In this document: positions 63,674 through 64,000 of the stretch, in pieces
Layout: each line of letters begins with the position of its first letter
Position numbering within the stretch: position 1 is the first letter of the stretch
Assembly: GCF_046127645.1 (NCBI RefSeq)
Contig: NZ_CP175919.1
Reading direction: 5' to 3' (one strand)
Length of the DNA stretch: 64,000 nt
From: Clostridium_F caseinilyticum
Lineage (GTDB): Bacteria > Bacillota > Clostridia > Clostridiales > Clostridiaceae
Notes under the pieces: generated by a model
The model's input: only the letters and a program-made list of their open reading frames with translations
The model's database searches: none
Told to the model about the DNA's origin: nothing
Made by a program: the position numbers and the translations under genes

Positions 63674-64000
63674 TTATTTTTTATTTAATATTGTATCAAA
63701 TATCTCTTTGGCTATTTCTCTTTTAGACATTCTTTCTAAATTTTTAATATGTCCATATTTAGATATTATTGTAACCAAGTTATCATCTGAAGCAAACCCT
63801 GTTTCCTTTGATAGTATATTATTTGCTACTATAAAGTCCAGATTTTTTCTCTCTAATTTAGATTTAGCATTATCTAAAAGATCTCTGCTTTCTGCTGCAA
63901 AGCCTACCAATATTTGATCCTCTTTTATAAGTCCTAATTCTTTTAAAATATCTTTATCTCTTATTAGTTCTAAATTTAAATCATCACCAATTTTTTTTAT
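63674..64000 (-). CDS. coaBC: Phosphopantothenoylcysteine decarboxylase/synthetase CoaBC (Dfp), C-terminal part, cut by the right edge
   Basis: The last 108 residues are visible, open to the right edge with no stop: IKKIGDDLNLELIRDKDIL, then GFAAESRDLLDNAKSKLERKN and FIVANNILSKETGFASDDN, the CoaB (CTP-dependent ligase) end of the bifunctional enzyme of coenzyme A synthesis. The ending GHIKNLERMSKREIAKEIFDTI is typical. Any internal Met used as a start here would be wrong. Upstream of priA, as is usual. Confidence 0.93.
   Translation of the reverse strand: MKKIGDDLNLELIRDKDILKELGLIKEDQILVGFAAESRDLLDNAKSKLERKNLDFIVANNILSKETGFASDDNLVTIISKYGHIKNLERMSKREIAKEIFDTILNKK

Noticed and set aside
1..64000. 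tRNA, rRNA, complete insertion sequences or prophage
   Set aside because: None could be recognised by eye on either strand; a covariance or IS search would be decisive.

Overview
The window is AT-rich low-GC Firmicute DNA and looks like a spore-forming, proteolytic Clostridium, most probably of the C. sporogenes / group I C. botulinum type. Reasons: a D-proline reductase (Stickland) locus with in-frame UGA selenocysteine codons, a spoVM microgene, ylbJ, clostridial gene order, and strong AGGAGG-type ribosome sites. The species is an inference; no rRNA lies in the window.

Layout. Almost everything is on the minus strand. 1-12571 is housekeeping: ffh (cut by the edge), ylxM, ftsY, smc, a 32-codon membrane microgene, a radical-SAM gene, rnc, acpP, plsX, rpmF, a DUF177 gene, ackA and pta. 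12902-41386 is a roughly 28 kb proline-reductase island. 41721-64000 is again housekeeping: tmcAL and ylbJ (plus strand), a coiled-coil gene, coaD, rsmD, recG, fakA-like, an Asp23-family gene, rpmB (plus), spoVM, a 51-aa membrane protein, thiN, rpe, rsgA, prkC, stp, rlmN, rsmB, a zinc membrane peptidase, fmt, def, priA and the end of coaBC.

The island. It holds two catalytic operons of the form prdC-prdA-(91-aa gene)-prdB. The PrdB and PrdC genes in each are read through a UGA (selenocysteine), so each appears as two ORFs. Both operons start with a good sigma-54 (-24/-12) promoter, and prdR, a CBS-PAS-AAA+-Fis activator, closes the island. Copy 2 is followed by prdD, prdE and the proline racemase prdF. 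There are also two prdC-like genes with Cys in place of Sec. Each is paired with a gene encoding only the N-terminal module of PrdA and no reductase. Three paralogous TauE/SafE-family permeases, a tandem pair of ArgZ/TIGR00300-type ornithine cyclodeaminase-like genes, an APC amino-acid permease and a decayed chemotaxis receptor fill the rest.

How it fits together (inference). Arginine-derived ornithine would be cyclised to L-proline by the two cyclodeaminase-like enzymes. PrdF would make D-proline, and PrdA/PrdB (pyruvoyl plus Sec) would reduce it to 5-aminovalerate with electrons delivered by RnfC-like PrdC. PrdR with sigma-54 would switch the catalytic operons on. The permeases presumably move substrate, product or an ion. 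The least explained parts are the two reductase-free prdC/prdA-N pairs, the 91-aa protein, the three TauE paralogues, the pre-split PrdD/PrdE pair, and several folded repeats in the intergenic DNA.
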